46,619 nucleotides of DNA from Chloroflexota bacterium. Its GTDB lineage: Bacteria > Chloroflexota > Dormibacteria > Aeolococcales > Aeolococcaceae. The notes under the pieces are model-generated. The model had not been told where the DNA came from. It saw only the letters and a list, made by a program, of their open reading frames with translations, and did not search any database. How positions within the stretch are numbered: the first letter of the stretch is position 1; every line of letters begins with the position of its first letter. The DNA lies in contig VBIQ01000021.1 of NCBI GenBank assembly GCA_005880985.1, positions 1-46,619 on the forward strand, written 5' to 3'. Shown here one piece after another: positions 33,090 through 42,221 of the stretch. The translations under genes were made by a program, and so were the position numbers.

Positions 33090-34661
33090 ATGGCGGACCA
33101 CAACGACCCCAACGCAGTCAACACCATCTTCTCCGACGTCGAGCCCAGCGCCGCGGACGTCTACGACCTCTTCGGTTTCCCCAGCCCGGACGTGGCCGGT
33201 GGCGAGAAGGTGGTGGTTGCCCTGACCTTCGCCTCCGTGCCCGAGGCGGGGACGCTCGACGCCGACCTGCTCTATCGCATCCACTTCACCGCGCACCCGC
33301 GGGTGGTGGCGCCCACCGCCACCGAGCACAGTCTCGAAACCATCCTCGCCTACATCGAGGCGGTCCGCGACAGGTACCTCGGCGAGCTGCGCAGCAGCGA
33401 GGTGCGGGTCAACGTCGACGCCGGTGGCCAGGGCACGGTGCAGTTTATCGGCTTCCCCGGCGGTGATTTCACCACCACCGTGCCCACCAATCAGGTCACC
33501 GCCGTCGACAGTTCCGGCGGGCACCGCATCCAGGTGTTCCTTGGCGGGCGCGACGATGCCTTCTTCAACGACCTGACCGGCTTCTTCCGATCCATCAACT
33601 ACGCGCCACAGTTCTACCACGTGCCCCACGACATGGTGGAGGCGCGCGAACTACCGATCCCCAAGACGCTCATCGAGCTGGAGGGCAACGTCCTCTTCAA
33701 CTTCGACCCGGCCAACCCCGAGTTAGGACACCACGGGGTCAAGGGCACGCTGCCGGCAGGGCCGTGGACCTGGACGGGCGACCGCTTCAAGAAGGACGCC
33801 GACGGAAACTACCGCTTCGTCTACACGGGGGTTGATGCCCAGGCCGGCAAGAACGTCAACACGGTGGTGCTGGAGATCCCGCTAGGCTTCGTCACCGCCT
33901 CGCCAGCCGAGCACCGCATCGTCAACACCTGGGCCGAGAGCTGGGTTCGCCTAGGGGTGGGCAAGGTGCCGGGGATCCACGAGCACCATCCCTTCTGGCA
34001 GGAGCATCCCTGGGCCCTGCTGCACCGCCTCACTCTCGATGGCGAGCTGCGTCGCTACAAGCTGGTCGACACGGTGGGCCAGCCCTTCGCCGACGCGGCC
34101 CTCAGCGAGCGCGAGGACAGCCGCCAGGTGGGCGCCAACAACGTCGCTCTGGGGCCGCACTTCATCAAGCGGCTGGCCCACCTCGGCTGGGGCTTCGGGC
34201 CCTCGATCACCGCGCTGGGCCTGCACACCTCGTTCGACCACGACAACTCGCCGGTCTCCGTGCATCGCACGTACGAGCTGGCGGTCGACGCCTTTCCCCG
34301 AGTGCGCAGGACGATCACCCAGCAGCTGCGCATGCCCGACGAGTCCTGGAACCCGCGCGGGCTGGACATCCCGCTGCGCCGCCCCTATGAGATCTTCATC
34401 CCCAACGTGTGCGCCATCGACATGGACACCACCGGCACCTGGCCCTTCGGCCGGCGGCTGGAGGACCAGGTGGCGACGCGTTTCCTCTCGATGTTCCTCG
34501 ACCATGAGGCGACGCTGAACGGCAGGTCGTACCACGTGGAGATGCTCAGCAACCAAGCGCTGTGGGACGCGGTCCCCATCGTGCCCAGGACGCCGCCCAA
34601 CCCGCTGCGCAACGACAGGGACTTCCTCGACCACTTTCCCTACCTGGCCGAGCCCTGGTGA
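33090..34661 (+). CDS. DUF4331 family protein
   Basis: A 523-residue protein from ATG 33090; ATG 33039 with a better ribosome-binding site would add 17 residues. DUF4331 signs: an N-terminal ADVYDLFGFPSPD block, FFNDLTGFFRSIN, AGKNVNTVVLEIPLGFVT and the C-terminal WPFGRRLEDQVATRFLSMFL (family FPNGRRLDDDV-type motif). The usual N-terminal signal peptide is absent, so it is probably cytoplasmic. The family has no established enzyme activity but often occurs near peroxidases or oxidoreductases. The alpha-dioxygenase-like gene begins 13 bases downstream behind GGAGGGGG, so they are co-expressed; a role as chaperone or accessory is inference. Confidence 0.88.
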   Translation: MADHNDPNAVNTIFSDVEPSAADVYDLFGFPSPDVAGGEKVVVALTFASVPEAGTLDADLLYRIHFTAHPRVVAPTATEHSLETILAYIEAVRDRYLGELRSSEVRVNVDAGGQGTVQFIGFPGGDFTTTVPTNQVTAVDSSGGHRIQVFLGGRDDAFFNDLTGFFRSINYAPQFYHVPHDMVEARELPIPKTLIELEGNVLFNFDPANPELGHHGVKGTLPAGPWTWTGDRFKKDADGNYRFVYTGVDAQAGKNVNTVVLEIPLGFVTASPAEHRIVNTWAESWVRLGVGKVPGIHEHHPFWQEHPWALLHRLTLDGELRRYKLVDTVGQPFADAALSEREDSRQVGANNVALGPHFIKRLAHLGWGFGPSITALGLHTSFDHDNSPVSVHRTYELAVDAFPRVRRTITQQLRMPDESWNPRGLDIPLRRPYEIFIPNVCAIDMDTTGTWPFGRRLEDQVATRFLSMFLDHEATLNGRSYHVEMLSNQALWDAVPIVPRTPPNPLRNDRDFLDHFPYLAEPW

Positions 34662-34674
34662 GGAGGGGGCAGAG

Positions 34675-36471
34675 ATGAAGCAGTCGCTGTCCTCCCGGGT
34701 CTTCACCGGCATCACCGAGGCGGTCGACCGCGTGGTCGGCTGGGACAAGTTACCCAAGCCGCTGGGCATCGTCACCCTGGTCGGCATCCGTGACAAACTG
34801 CGGGCGGAGAACCTCTACGATAGCGGCAGGGGACCGCTCGACCGCCCACTGCCTGCTACCTCGGTGGACCGGTTTGCCTTGATCTCGCGCACCGTCGACG
34901 GCACCTATAACGACCTCAACTCACCGCTGATGGGCAGCCTGGGCAGCCGCTTTGGTCGCAACGTGCCGCTTAGCCACGTCTTCCCCGACGAGCGCCACAT
35001 GCTTGATCCCAACCCGCGGCTGATTAGCCGCCGCCTGCTCACCCGCGACACCTTCCACCCGGCCACCACCCTCAACCTGCTGGCCGCCGCGTGGATCCAG
35101 TTCGAGGTGCATGACTGGTTCAGCCACGGCAAAAATCAGCCCACCGATCCGTGGCAGATCCCGCTAGAGGCGGATGACCCGTGGCCGGAGCGGCCGATGA
35201 AGATCGCGCGCACCATGCGCGACCCCAGCGCCGACCCCAACGGACCCCCCACCTTCGTCACCGCCGACACGCACTGGTGGGACGCTTCGCAGGTCTACGG
35301 TGACGATCCCGGTTTCTGCCAGCTCCTGCGCTCCGGTCAGAAGGGGCGTCTGCGCGTGGACGAGCACGGCTTCTATCCCCCCGATGTCGACCAGCATCTC
35401 GACCTGTCCGGCGTCGCCGGCAACTTCTGGATCGGCCTGGGACTGCTCCACTCCCTGTTCATGCTGGAGCACAACGCAATCTGCGACATGCTGGCGGATC
35501 GCTATCCGATCATGTCAGACGACGACATCTACCGTAAGGCTCGCCTGATCAACGCGGCGCTGATCGCCAAGATCCACACCGTCGACTGGACGCCGGCGAT
35601 CATCGCGCATCCCACCACGGTACTGGCTCTGCGCGCTAACTGGTGGGGCCTGCTCGGCGAGCGCGTCGACAGGCGTTTCGGCCGGCTCTCCAGGTGGGAC
35701 GTGCTGCGCGGCATACCCGGCTCGCCCACCAACCATCACGGCGTGCCCTACTCGCTGACCGAGGAGTTCGTCGCCGTCTACCGGATGCACCCCCTCATCC
35801 CCGACGACTTCACGTTCCGCTCCCTGCGTGACGATCGTGTGCTGCAGACGCACACGTTGCCCGAGGTGGGCGCGCTGGAGGTGCGCAAGCGGCTCGACGA
35901 GATGGCCATGAGCGACATCCTGTACTCCTTCGGCCGCTCCAATCCCGGGGCCATCACCCTGCACAACTACCCGCGCTTCCTGCAGAACTTCAACCGGCCT
36001 GACGGCACCCTCATCGACCTAGCCGCCATCGACATACTCCGCTCACGCGAACGCGGTGTCCCGCGCTACAACGAGTTCCGCCGCCTCTTCCACCTGCGCC
36101 CGCCACGCAGCTTCGACGAGCTGACCAGCAACGCGCAGTGGGCCACGGAGCTGCGCGAGATCTACCACGGCGACATCGAGCGGGTCGACGTGACCATCGG
36201 CATGTACGGCGAGCGGCTGCCGCGCGGCTTCGGCTTCAGCGACACCGCCTTCCGTATCTTCATTCTGATGGCCTCGCGCCGCCTCAAGAGCGACCGCTTC
36301 TTCACCGTCGACTACCGGCCCGAGATCTACACCCAGCCGGGCATCGACTGGGTCGAAGGCAACTCGATGCGCACCGTGCTGCTGCGCCATTACCCGCAGC
36401 TGGAACGGGCGCTACGCGGCGTGGCCAATCCCTTCGCGCCCTGGACTTCGATCGGCGCCGCCGCATCGTGA
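34675..36471 (+). CDS. fatty-acid alpha-dioxygenase-like heme enzyme
   Basis: A 598-residue protein of the heme peroxidase/cyclooxygenase superfamily, closest in pattern to plant alpha-dioxygenases. AAAWIQFEVHDW (Q142, distal H146) parallels the cyclooxygenase Q203/H207 region. The block LTEEFVAVYRMHPLIPDDF gives Y369 and proximal H372 where cyclooxygenase has catalytic Y385 and H388. Also seen: THWWDASQVYG, LLHSLFMLEHNAICDML, AKIHTVDWTPAI, LRANWWGLLGE, PYSLTEEF, VPRYNEFRRLF and SDTAFRIFILMASRRLKSDR. Alpha-dioxygenases use O2 to turn fatty acids into 2-hydroperoxides that decarboxylate to one-carbon-shorter aldehydes. Length and all these blocks agree with the family, so an active enzyme is likely; the substrate is inferred. 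No signal peptide. Confidence 0.9.
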   Translation: MKQSLSSRVFTGITEAVDRVVGWDKLPKPLGIVTLVGIRDKLRAENLYDSGRGPLDRPLPATSVDRFALISRTVDGTYNDLNSPLMGSLGSRFGRNVPLSHVFPDERHMLDPNPRLISRRLLTRDTFHPATTLNLLAAAWIQFEVHDWFSHGKNQPTDPWQIPLEADDPWPERPMKIARTMRDPSADPNGPPTFVTADTHWWDASQVYGDDPGFCQLLRSGQKGRLRVDEHGFYPPDVDQHLDLSGVAGNFWIGLGLLHSLFMLEHNAICDMLADRYPIMSDDDIYRKARLINAALIAKIHTVDWTPAIIAHPTTVLALRANWWGLLGERVDRRFGRLSRWDVLRGIPGSPTNHHGVPYSLTEEFVAVYRMHPLIPDDFTFRSLRDDRVLQTHTLPEVGALEVRKRLDEMAMSDILYSFGRSNPGAITLHNYPRFLQNFNRPDGTLIDLAAIDILRSRERGVPRYNEFRRLFHLRPPRSFDELTSNAQWATELREIYHGDIERVDVTIGMYGERLPRGFGFSDTAFRIFILMASRRLKSDRFFTVDYRPEIYTQPGIDWVEGNSMRTVLLRHYPQLERALRGVANPFAPWTSIGAAAS

Positions 36472-36502
36472 ACGCCAGTGCGCGCACTGGAGGCTCACCA
36501 TC

Positions 36503-36892
36503 ATGTCAGCACTGACCCTCGCCGATGCGCCCCGCGTTGCGCTCGCCGCCGTCCGGCTGGTCAACGGCGGCGCCGCGTTGGTCCTGCCCAGGACGTTGGG
36601 TCACCGCCTCGGCATCGATCCCGACGCCAACCGCGCCGCGAGCTATGTGCTGCGGCTCTTCGGCATCCGCACGGTGGTGATTGGGCTTGCCCTCGTCGAC
36701 AAGGACCCGGTGGTACGCGCCAACGCCGTCGCGGTGGCCGCCGTGGTGCATGCCAGTGACGCGGCGTCTGCGGCGCTTGCGGGCCTCACCGGCCAGCTTC
36801 CCCGCCGGGCGGCGCTGACTGCGACGGCGATCTCCAGCGTCAACGTGGCGCTGTCCCTACTTGCCCGCCGCGCCCAGATCGCAGCTCGCTGA
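36503..36892 (+). CDS. small membrane protein in the oxylipin cluster
   Basis: A 129-residue protein with three or four hydrophobic segments (VALAAVRLVNGGAALVLP, AASYVLRLFGIRTVVIGLAL, AVAVAAVVHASDAASAALAG, ALTATAISSVNVALSLLA). The RLFGIRTVVIG turn is like that of DUF4267-type membrane proteins, which often lie beside oxidoreductases; recognition is tentative. It sits 31 bases after the alpha-dioxygenase-like gene and 7 before the GMC gene, so it is co-expressed. It may anchor the soluble enzymes to the membrane, which is inference. Confidence 0.7.
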   Translation: MSALTLADAPRVALAAVRLVNGGAALVLPRTLGHRLGIDPDANRAASYVLRLFGIRTVVIGLALVDKDPVVRANAVAVAAVVHASDAASAALAGLTGQLPRRAALTATAISSVNVALSLLARRAQIAAR

Positions 36893-36899
36893 GCCGCCG

Positions 36900-38795
36900 A
36901 TGAGCGAGGCGGCGTCCTATGACTACATCGTCGTCGGCTCAGGCGCTGGCGGCGGACCGCTGGCCGCCAACCTGGCCGAGGCAGGGTTCAGCACCCTGCT
37001 GCTGGAGGCCGGCGGTGAGCACGAGGACCTCGCCTACCAGGTCCCCTGCTTCCACGGCCTGGCCAGCGAGGATCCTGACATGCGCTGGGACTACTTCGTC
37101 CGTCACTACGCCTCCGAGGACCAGCAGAGGCGCGATAGCAAGTTCGTTGCCGACCGAGACGGCGTCCTCTATCCGCGCTCGGGCACGCTGGGCGGCTGCA
37201 CCGCGCACAACGCGATGATCACCGTCTACCCGGGCAACCAAGACTGGGACGACATCGCCGAGCTGACCGGGGACGCGTCCTGGCGGAGCGAGGGCATGCG
37301 GGGCTACTTCGAGCGCCTCGAACGCTGCCGCTACCGGTGCCGCGGGCTGCCGCTTCCCCCCGGCGGGCGGCTCGCCGGGCTGCTGCGTTCCACGCCGCTT
37401 CTGCGCGACTTGTTCGGCAACCCGTCCCGCCACGGCTTCTGCGGCTGGCTGCCGGTCAGCGCCGCCAAGCCCAAGCTCGCCCTCGGGGACTGGGAGGTGG
37501 TGGACATGGTGCTGGCCGCCGCCCAGGAGACGCTGGCGGAGCACATCGGCAGGCCGCTCACCCGCCTGGAGAGCCTTGAGGGCTACTTCGATCCCAACGA
37601 CTGGCGCGCGGTCACCAGCAGCATCCAGGGACTGTGGCGGACGCCCGTCTCCACCGACGGCGTTCGCCGACACGGCGCCCGCGAGCGCATCCGCGCCGTG
37701 GAGCGGTCCCACTCGACGCTGACCGTGCAGAGCGGTGCGCTTGCAGCAGCGGTCCTCTTCGACGGCGACCGCGCCGCGGGTGTGCGCTACCTGCGGGGCG
37801 AGCACCTCTACCGCGCTGACCCTCGCGCCGCCTCTGCGGCGAACCCGGTCGAGTGCGAGGCGACGGCACGGCGCGAGGTGATCCTCTCCGGCGGTGCTTT
37901 CAACACTCCTCAGCTCCTCAAACTCTCCGGCATCGGTCCTCGTGCGGAGCTGGAGCGGCACGGCATCGCAGTGCGTGTCGACCTCCCTGGTGTCGGGGAG
38001 AACCTGCAGGACCGCTATGAAGTCGGCGTGGTCAGCCGGTTGCGGCGCGACCTCGCGCTGCTGGGCAGGTGCAGCTTCGCGCCGCCGCAACCCGGGGCGC
38101 GGCCCGATCCGTGCCTATCCGAATGGCGGACGGGCAAGGGCGTGTACACCACCAACGGCGTGGTCGTCAGCATCGTGCTGAAGTCCGATCCCGCGCATGA
38201 CCAGCCGGACCTGTTCGTCTTCGGCCTGCCGGCGTCCTTCCGGGGCTACTACCCCGGCTACTCCGAGGTCCTCGAACGAGGTCGCCGCTCCTTCACGTGG
38301 GCCATCCTCAAGGCGCACACGCGCAACAAGGCGGGCAGCGTGCGGCTGCGCTCCGCCGATCCGCGCGATGTGCCGCTGGTCGACTTCCACTACTTCGAGG
38401 AGGGCGACGACAGCACCGGGTACGACCTCGACTCAGTGGTGGCCGGCGTACAGTTCGTGCGGCGCCTAATGGCCAGGGCGTCGGGAATCACCGAGGCCGA
38501 GGTCGTACCCGGCTCCGAGGTCCAGACCTCCGACCAGATCCGCGAGTTCGTGCGCAACGAGGCCTGGGGACACCATGCCTCGTGCTCGTGCCGGATCGGA
38601 CACCCCGGCGATCGCATGGCGGTGATCGACAGCGAGTTCCGGGTGCGCGGCGTTCGCAATCTGCGCATTGTCGACGCGTCGGTCTTCCCGCGCATCCCCG
38701 GGTTCTTCATCGTGTCGGCCGTCTACATGGTCAGCGAGAAGGCGAGCGATGTGATCCTCAGCGCGGCGGGGGCACGGCCGGCGCGGAGGCGCTGA
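36900..38795 (+). CDS. GMC-type FAD oxidoreductase
   Basis: A 631-residue protein from ATG 36900. N-terminal FAD motif YDYIVVGSGAGGGPLAANLA (residues ~7-26) with a LLLEAGG end. GMC pattern 1 is GTLGGCTAHNAMI, near residue 100. Pattern 2 is LSGGAFNTPQLLKLSGIGPR, near 330. The catalytic region WGHHASCSCRIG (histidines near 557) and the DASVFPRIPGFFIVSAVYMV end follow. The second catalytic His/Asn of classic GMC enzymes is not obvious in this tail, as in some bacterial subfamilies. GMC enzymes oxidise alcohols, so acting on the fatty alcohol or aldehyde from the upstream enzyme is plausible. Its last 38 bases overlap the convergent patatin gene. Confidence 0.92.
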   Translation: MSEAASYDYIVVGSGAGGGPLAANLAEAGFSTLLLEAGGEHEDLAYQVPCFHGLASEDPDMRWDYFVRHYASEDQQRRDSKFVADRDGVLYPRSGTLGGCTAHNAMITVYPGNQDWDDIAELTGDASWRSEGMRGYFERLERCRYRCRGLPLPPGGRLAGLLRSTPLLRDLFGNPSRHGFCGWLPVSAAKPKLALGDWEVVDMVLAAAQETLAEHIGRPLTRLESLEGYFDPNDWRAVTSSIQGLWRTPVSTDGVRRHGARERIRAVERSHSTLTVQSGALAAAVLFDGDRAAGVRYLRGEHLYRADPRAASAANPVECEATARREVILSGGAFNTPQLLKLSGIGPRAELERHGIAVRVDLPGVGENLQDRYEVGVVSRLRRDLALLGRCSFAPPQPGARPDPCLSEWRTGKGVYTTNGVVVSIVLKSDPAHDQPDLFVFGLPASFRGYYPGYSEVLERGRRSFTWAILKAHTRNKAGSVRLRSADPRDVPLVDFHYFEEGDDSTGYDLDSVVAGVQFVRRLMARASGITEAEVVPGSEVQTSDQIREFVRNEAWGHHASCSCRIGHPGDRMAVIDSEFRVRGVRNLRIVDASVFPRIPGFFIVSAVYMVSEKASDVILSAAGARPARRR

Positions 38796-41406
38796 CCGGT
38801 CGCGTCCCTGTGCAGTCCTCGAGCGTGCCGCCGAGCCCGTCAAGAATGGCGGCGGCGCGCATCGCGCCGTGGTACCCGAGCGAGCGGTAAGCGTCGAAGC
38901 GCTGGTCGTCGAAGAACTGGTCGAGGGTGGAGTCCATGGGGAAGCGCGCGTCGCTCTCGGCGTAGGTGCGCACATCCACGGGCACATCCTTTGGGAGGTG
39001 GTTCTTGACGATGACCAGGCGCCCGGTTCGCCCGTCAGGGTAGCGGATCCTTCCCCGCGCGCACATCGACACGCACCGGCGGGGGTCCTTGGGGTCGTGC
39101 GCAGACCCGGGCCACAGCTCATCTACCTCCACCTCGACGGTGACGTTCAGCTCGTCCTTGGCGAGGGTCATGGCCTGCCCTAGCGCGCTGAGCGGCTGGT
39201 CGCGATCCTCGCTTGCGTCGAAGCAGACGATGCGCGTGCAGCCGCGCCGCAGCAGCTCGACCAGGCCGAGGTTCTCCCAATGCCCCCCGTCGGTGACGTA
39301 TACGTAGGGCAGGCGCAAGCTGTTGCCCCCGAAAGCCTCGCGCAGCGAGTAGGACCAGCCCGGGCGCAGCCGCGCGGGCGGCGTGCCTACATCAGGAGGA
39401 GTATGCACATCGACCTGTTGGGCGAGGAAGCGTGACCGCCGGCGCGTGAGCCTCTGTTCCATGCCGGAGCTGGCCACCGGGGCCAGCGGACGGCGGCGTG
39501 CAGTCTCCAGGTCAGGCAGCCAGCGCGGGTTGGGCAGCCACATGCCGAGACGCACATCAAAGAGTGCCTGCAGCAGCCGCCATCCCGGGCGCGTCGTGCG
39601 CCCCATCAGCGGCGAGAACGCGGCACCAGCGATGGCCATCATCCCAGGTAGAGTGAGCACGCCCTCGCCCGCCGCTTCCTCCATCACCCGCGTGGGCGCG
39701 TAGCCGGTGAGCGGGCCCCCGCAGCGCTCCTTCTCGAAGGTGAAGACGCCGACGAAGCGCCCGGGCGGCACCACGTCGTCGTTCACGTTGACCGAGGCGC
39801 AGATCACCAGCCGCGGCATGCCCGTGACGTCCAGGGTGGAGAAGTCGATGGCCTCCCCCCACGGCGGCTCCGCGGTGGTGATGCGACCATTCGTGTCCTT
39901 GGCACGCAGGCGGATAAAAGCGGTCGACAGGCGTTCGCGGTAGAGGATGTGCAGCGGCGCCCGTACCTCGTCGTCGAGCAGCCAGACCGCGACCAGGAAG
40001 GCGAGCGAGCTGACCACCCACATGGCGGTGTCGAAGCCGTCCCACCGCGGGCCGCGGCTGGCCGACACGTAGGCGACGAGCAGGAAGCCCACCAGTAGCA
40101 CCAGCGGTCCGGCCACATACGCAGCGACCAGCGTGATCACGCGCCTGAGGGTGCTCGCGGCGGTGTGCGCCCGTCCCGCGATGCGCATCAGCATTGCGAT
40201 GAGCCCCAGGTCGGCACCGGCGGCGCCGGTTAGGTGTCGCACGTCGTCGCCGAGGCGCGAGAACACGATGGGCACCAGGCAGAAAAGCACGCCAGCGAGC
40301 ACGCCGAGGCCAACGAGGCGCACCGTCCAGATCTCGAGCGCAGCGTGTGCGGCATCGACGTGCCGTCCCTTCGCGCGCAGCACCAGCCACAGTAGCCAGA
40401 TCACCACGGTAGCCACGGCACTGACCACGGCGACGGTCAGCGAGGTGCCGGCGCCTTCCGCGCGACCCGCCACATGCACGCCGGCGGTCGCCGCGACCGC
40501 GCCGACAGCCGCCGCGAGCCCAGCGATCGCCGTCGCCGAGCGACGGATCCGCTGGCACTCCGTGTCCGCCGGGGGAATGGGGCGGATGCGCTCCAGGCCT
40601 TCGCGCATCAGCAGTTGGAGCGCGGCCAGCGCCAGCACACCGCCGCATCCGAAGATCGCCACACTGCGCACTGCGGTGAGGTCGATGCTCGGGGTCGAGC
40701 CCTGGACCGACGCGAAGCGCAGATGGGGGAGAGCGAGGAGGAGCCAGCCGTAAAGCGTGCCCAGCAGGACGATCAGGGCCGCGAACGGCAACAGGCGCCG
40801 GATGGCGCCGTAGAGGATCACCGACACCCCCCAGACGCGCCCGACAAGGTCGGGAGCCAGGTACTGGGTGTGATTGCGAAGGTTGACAGTTTCGGGCGCG
40901 GTCAGCGACCAGGGCGGAGGCGTGCGCAGCAGCTCCTCGACAGCGGCGGCGGACGCACCGGCGGGTGGGTGCTTTCGGGTCAGTCCGAGGAGCGCGGCAT
41001 GCGCGACGGCGAGGTAGCCACCGCCCGAGACGGCGGAGAGGTAACACGCCTTCTCGAAGTAGCCGCTGGAGTGGTCGCGCAACGCCTCGAGGCCCCCAAG
41101 ACAAAACGAGGCCGCGCGGATGCCTCCACCGGAGAAGCAGATGCCCAGGCGTTCCGGCGTGGGGGCGCCGCCTCCGCCTCCATCTCCGCCTCCGTCTCTC
41201 GTCCCGGGGGGCAGGTGGACATAGTTGCTCCAGTCGGTTCCGGTGGCGATGTCCTCCGGGTCGATCTCGGCGATCCCGGCGAGCGGTGCGGGACGCGAGC
41301 CGAGCAGCCACCCTAGCAGGCCGCCGCGTTGCGGCACACCTGGCATGCCCGATGCCGATCCGACACCAGCGGTCAGCTTGAGCGAGGGCGGTCGGGGCTC
41401 AGCCAT
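38758..41406 (-). CDS. large polytopic patatin-like phospholipase
   Basis: An 882-residue protein; ATG 41406 is chosen because AGGAGG lies 6 bases before it (the open frame runs to 41634). Oxyanion motif SGGGIR at 92-97, nucleophile in YLSAVSGGGY (Ser127), and catalytic Asp in VTDGGHWENLGL (~705): the patatin Ser-Asp dyad. Between them lie about seven membrane segments (~175-560), a big insertion relative to soluble patatins, as in a known class of large bacterial membrane patatins. A Cys/Arg-rich C-terminus (CVSMCARGRIRYP) follows. It probably deacylates membrane lipids, supplying free fatty acid. It faces the alpha-dioxygenase/GMC operon and overlaps its last gene tail-to-tail by 38 bases; functional linkage is inferred from proximity. 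Confidence 0.88.
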   Translation of the reverse strand: MAEPRPPSLKLTAGVGSASGMPGVPQRGGLLGWLLGSRPAPLAGIAEIDPEDIATGTDWSNYVHLPPGTRDGGGDGGGGGAPTPERLGICFSGGGIRAASFCLGGLEALRDHSSGYFEKACYLSAVSGGGYLAVAHAALLGLTRKHPPAGASAAAVEELLRTPPPWSLTAPETVNLRNHTQYLAPDLVGRVWGVSVILYGAIRRLLPFAALIVLLGTLYGWLLLALPHLRFASVQGSTPSIDLTAVRSVAIFGCGGVLALAALQLLMREGLERIRPIPPADTECQRIRRSATAIAGLAAAVGAVAATAGVHVAGRAEGAGTSLTVAVVSAVATVVIWLLWLVLRAKGRHVDAAHAALEIWTVRLVGLGVLAGVLFCLVPIVFSRLGDDVRHLTGAAGADLGLIAMLMRIAGRAHTAASTLRRVITLVAAYVAGPLVLLVGFLLVAYVSASRGPRWDGFDTAMWVVSSLAFLVAVWLLDDEVRAPLHILYRERLSTAFIRLRAKDTNGRITTAEPPWGEAIDFSTLDVTGMPRLVICASVNVNDDVVPPGRFVGVFTFEKERCGGPLTGYAPTRVMEEAAGEGVLTLPGMMAIAGAAFSPLMGRTTRPGWRLLQALFDVRLGMWLPNPRWLPDLETARRRPLAPVASSGMEQRLTRRRSRFLAQQVDVHTPPDVGTPPARLRPGWSYSLREAFGGNSLRLPYVYVTDGGHWENLGLVELLRRGCTRIVCFDASEDRDQPLSALGQAMTLAKDELNVTVEVEVDELWPGSAHDPKDPRRCVSMCARGRIRYPDGRTGRLVIVKNHLPKDVPVDVRTYAESDARFPMDSTLDQFFDDQRFDAYRSLGYHGAMRAAAILDGLGGTLEDCTGTRPVSASAPAVPPPR

Positions 41407-41843
41407 CACGTGCCTCCTGCCGCTGGCCGGACGGACCTGTCCGCGACGACACAGTTGCCAAACGCTTGTCACCGCGGATCGCCGGCCGCGACCCCTCCTC
41501 ACCGGCCTTCCTCCCTGGCCACCCAAGTAGCTCCCGCCCAGCAGCCTCGCATTGCCGAACCGCCGTTGCCCTCCAGCGTCGTCGGGCGGATACGGTGGCC
41601 GAAGGATGACGTACGGCACCTTTGGCACGCTCACGGCTCAATGTGTTGCGGACAACGCCTCGGCTCTGTGCCTCAACCAGGCCACCCGCGGCGTCGACGA
41701 TCACGAAGGCATAGGTTCCAGCGCGCCTCAACGCTGTTCCCCCGTGACGCCGAGCCTCAGCGAAGGGGATAACCCAATCGACAATCCCCGTCCGTGAGTA
41801 CGGCCGACACCTCGCGGCTCCAAACCCATCAACGCTGCCTGAC
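41407..41843. other. intergenic region, no gene seen
   Basis: Upstream of the patatin gene; its promoter should lie here. Open frames exist on both strands but are arginine/serine-rich shadows without ribosome-binding sites or motifs. Confidence 0.5.
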
Positions 41844-42221
41844 TCATCGCGATCCAGACGTGTCTGGTCGTTCTGCAGCAAGGCGTCGCCGTTGGAGGTC
41901 GTCTAGAACGGCTTTGGCGTAATCTGGATTCATGTTCGCGGCGAAAGTCTGGGCGCTGTCCTGGGAGTCTCGGCTCGCCGTACTCAGAGTCTTGGATGCA
42001 TCGGCGCTTGCCGCGGCTGTCGCATGAATCCCGAAGAACGCGGTAATGACCGTACCGATGACACCCGTCACCGCCCCGAGCACTGCAACCACGTCCTTGG
42101 CGTCGCTAAACTTGACGATTGTTCCCGCAAAAACGCCACCAATCGCTAGTAAGCCTGCGGCCACCACCACGGCCCCGATGATGCCGCGCTTCCAATCAGG
42201 CGGTCCATTACCGTTCGCCAT
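41844..42221 (-). CDS. small two-segment membrane protein
   Basis: A 125-residue protein from ATG 42221, with GAGGAGAG about 6 bases upstream on minus; the open frame runs to 42374 but the extra N-terminus looks non-coding. A short polar start (MANGNGPPDWKRG) leads to two hydrophobic segments (IIGAVVVAAGLLAIGGVFAG and VVAVLGAVTGVIGTVITAFF) joined by a small loop. A Thr/Ser/Asp-rich tail includes QTFAANMNPDYAKAV. Phage-like or plasmid small membrane proteins often look like this; no family recognised. Confidence 0.68.
   Translation of the reverse strand: MANGNGPPDWKRGIIGAVVVAAGLLAIGGVFAGTIVKFSDAKDVVAVLGAVTGVIGTVITAFFGIHATAAASADASKTLSTASRDSQDSAQTFAANMNPDYAKAVLDDLQRRRLAAERPDTSGSR

Noticed and set aside
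32759..33466. Plus frame after GGAGGTGG that overlaps the DUF4331 gene
   Set aside because: Only the first ~40 residues look protein-like; the rest is an out-of-frame shadow of the DUF4331 gene, so at best a remnant.
33951..34796. 281-codon minus frame opposite the DUF4331 and alpha-dioxygenase genes
   Set aside because: Shadow frame; both plus-strand genes have family motifs.
36939..38090. 383-codon minus frame opposite the GMC oxidoreductase
   Set aside because: The plus strand carries the FAD and GMC motifs; the antisense frame has no recognisable domain.
39557..41311. 584-codon minus frame overlapping the patatin gene in another frame
   Set aside because: Almost entirely Arg/Ala/Gly with no motif, while the neighbouring frame holds complete patatin motifs and a ribosome-binding site.
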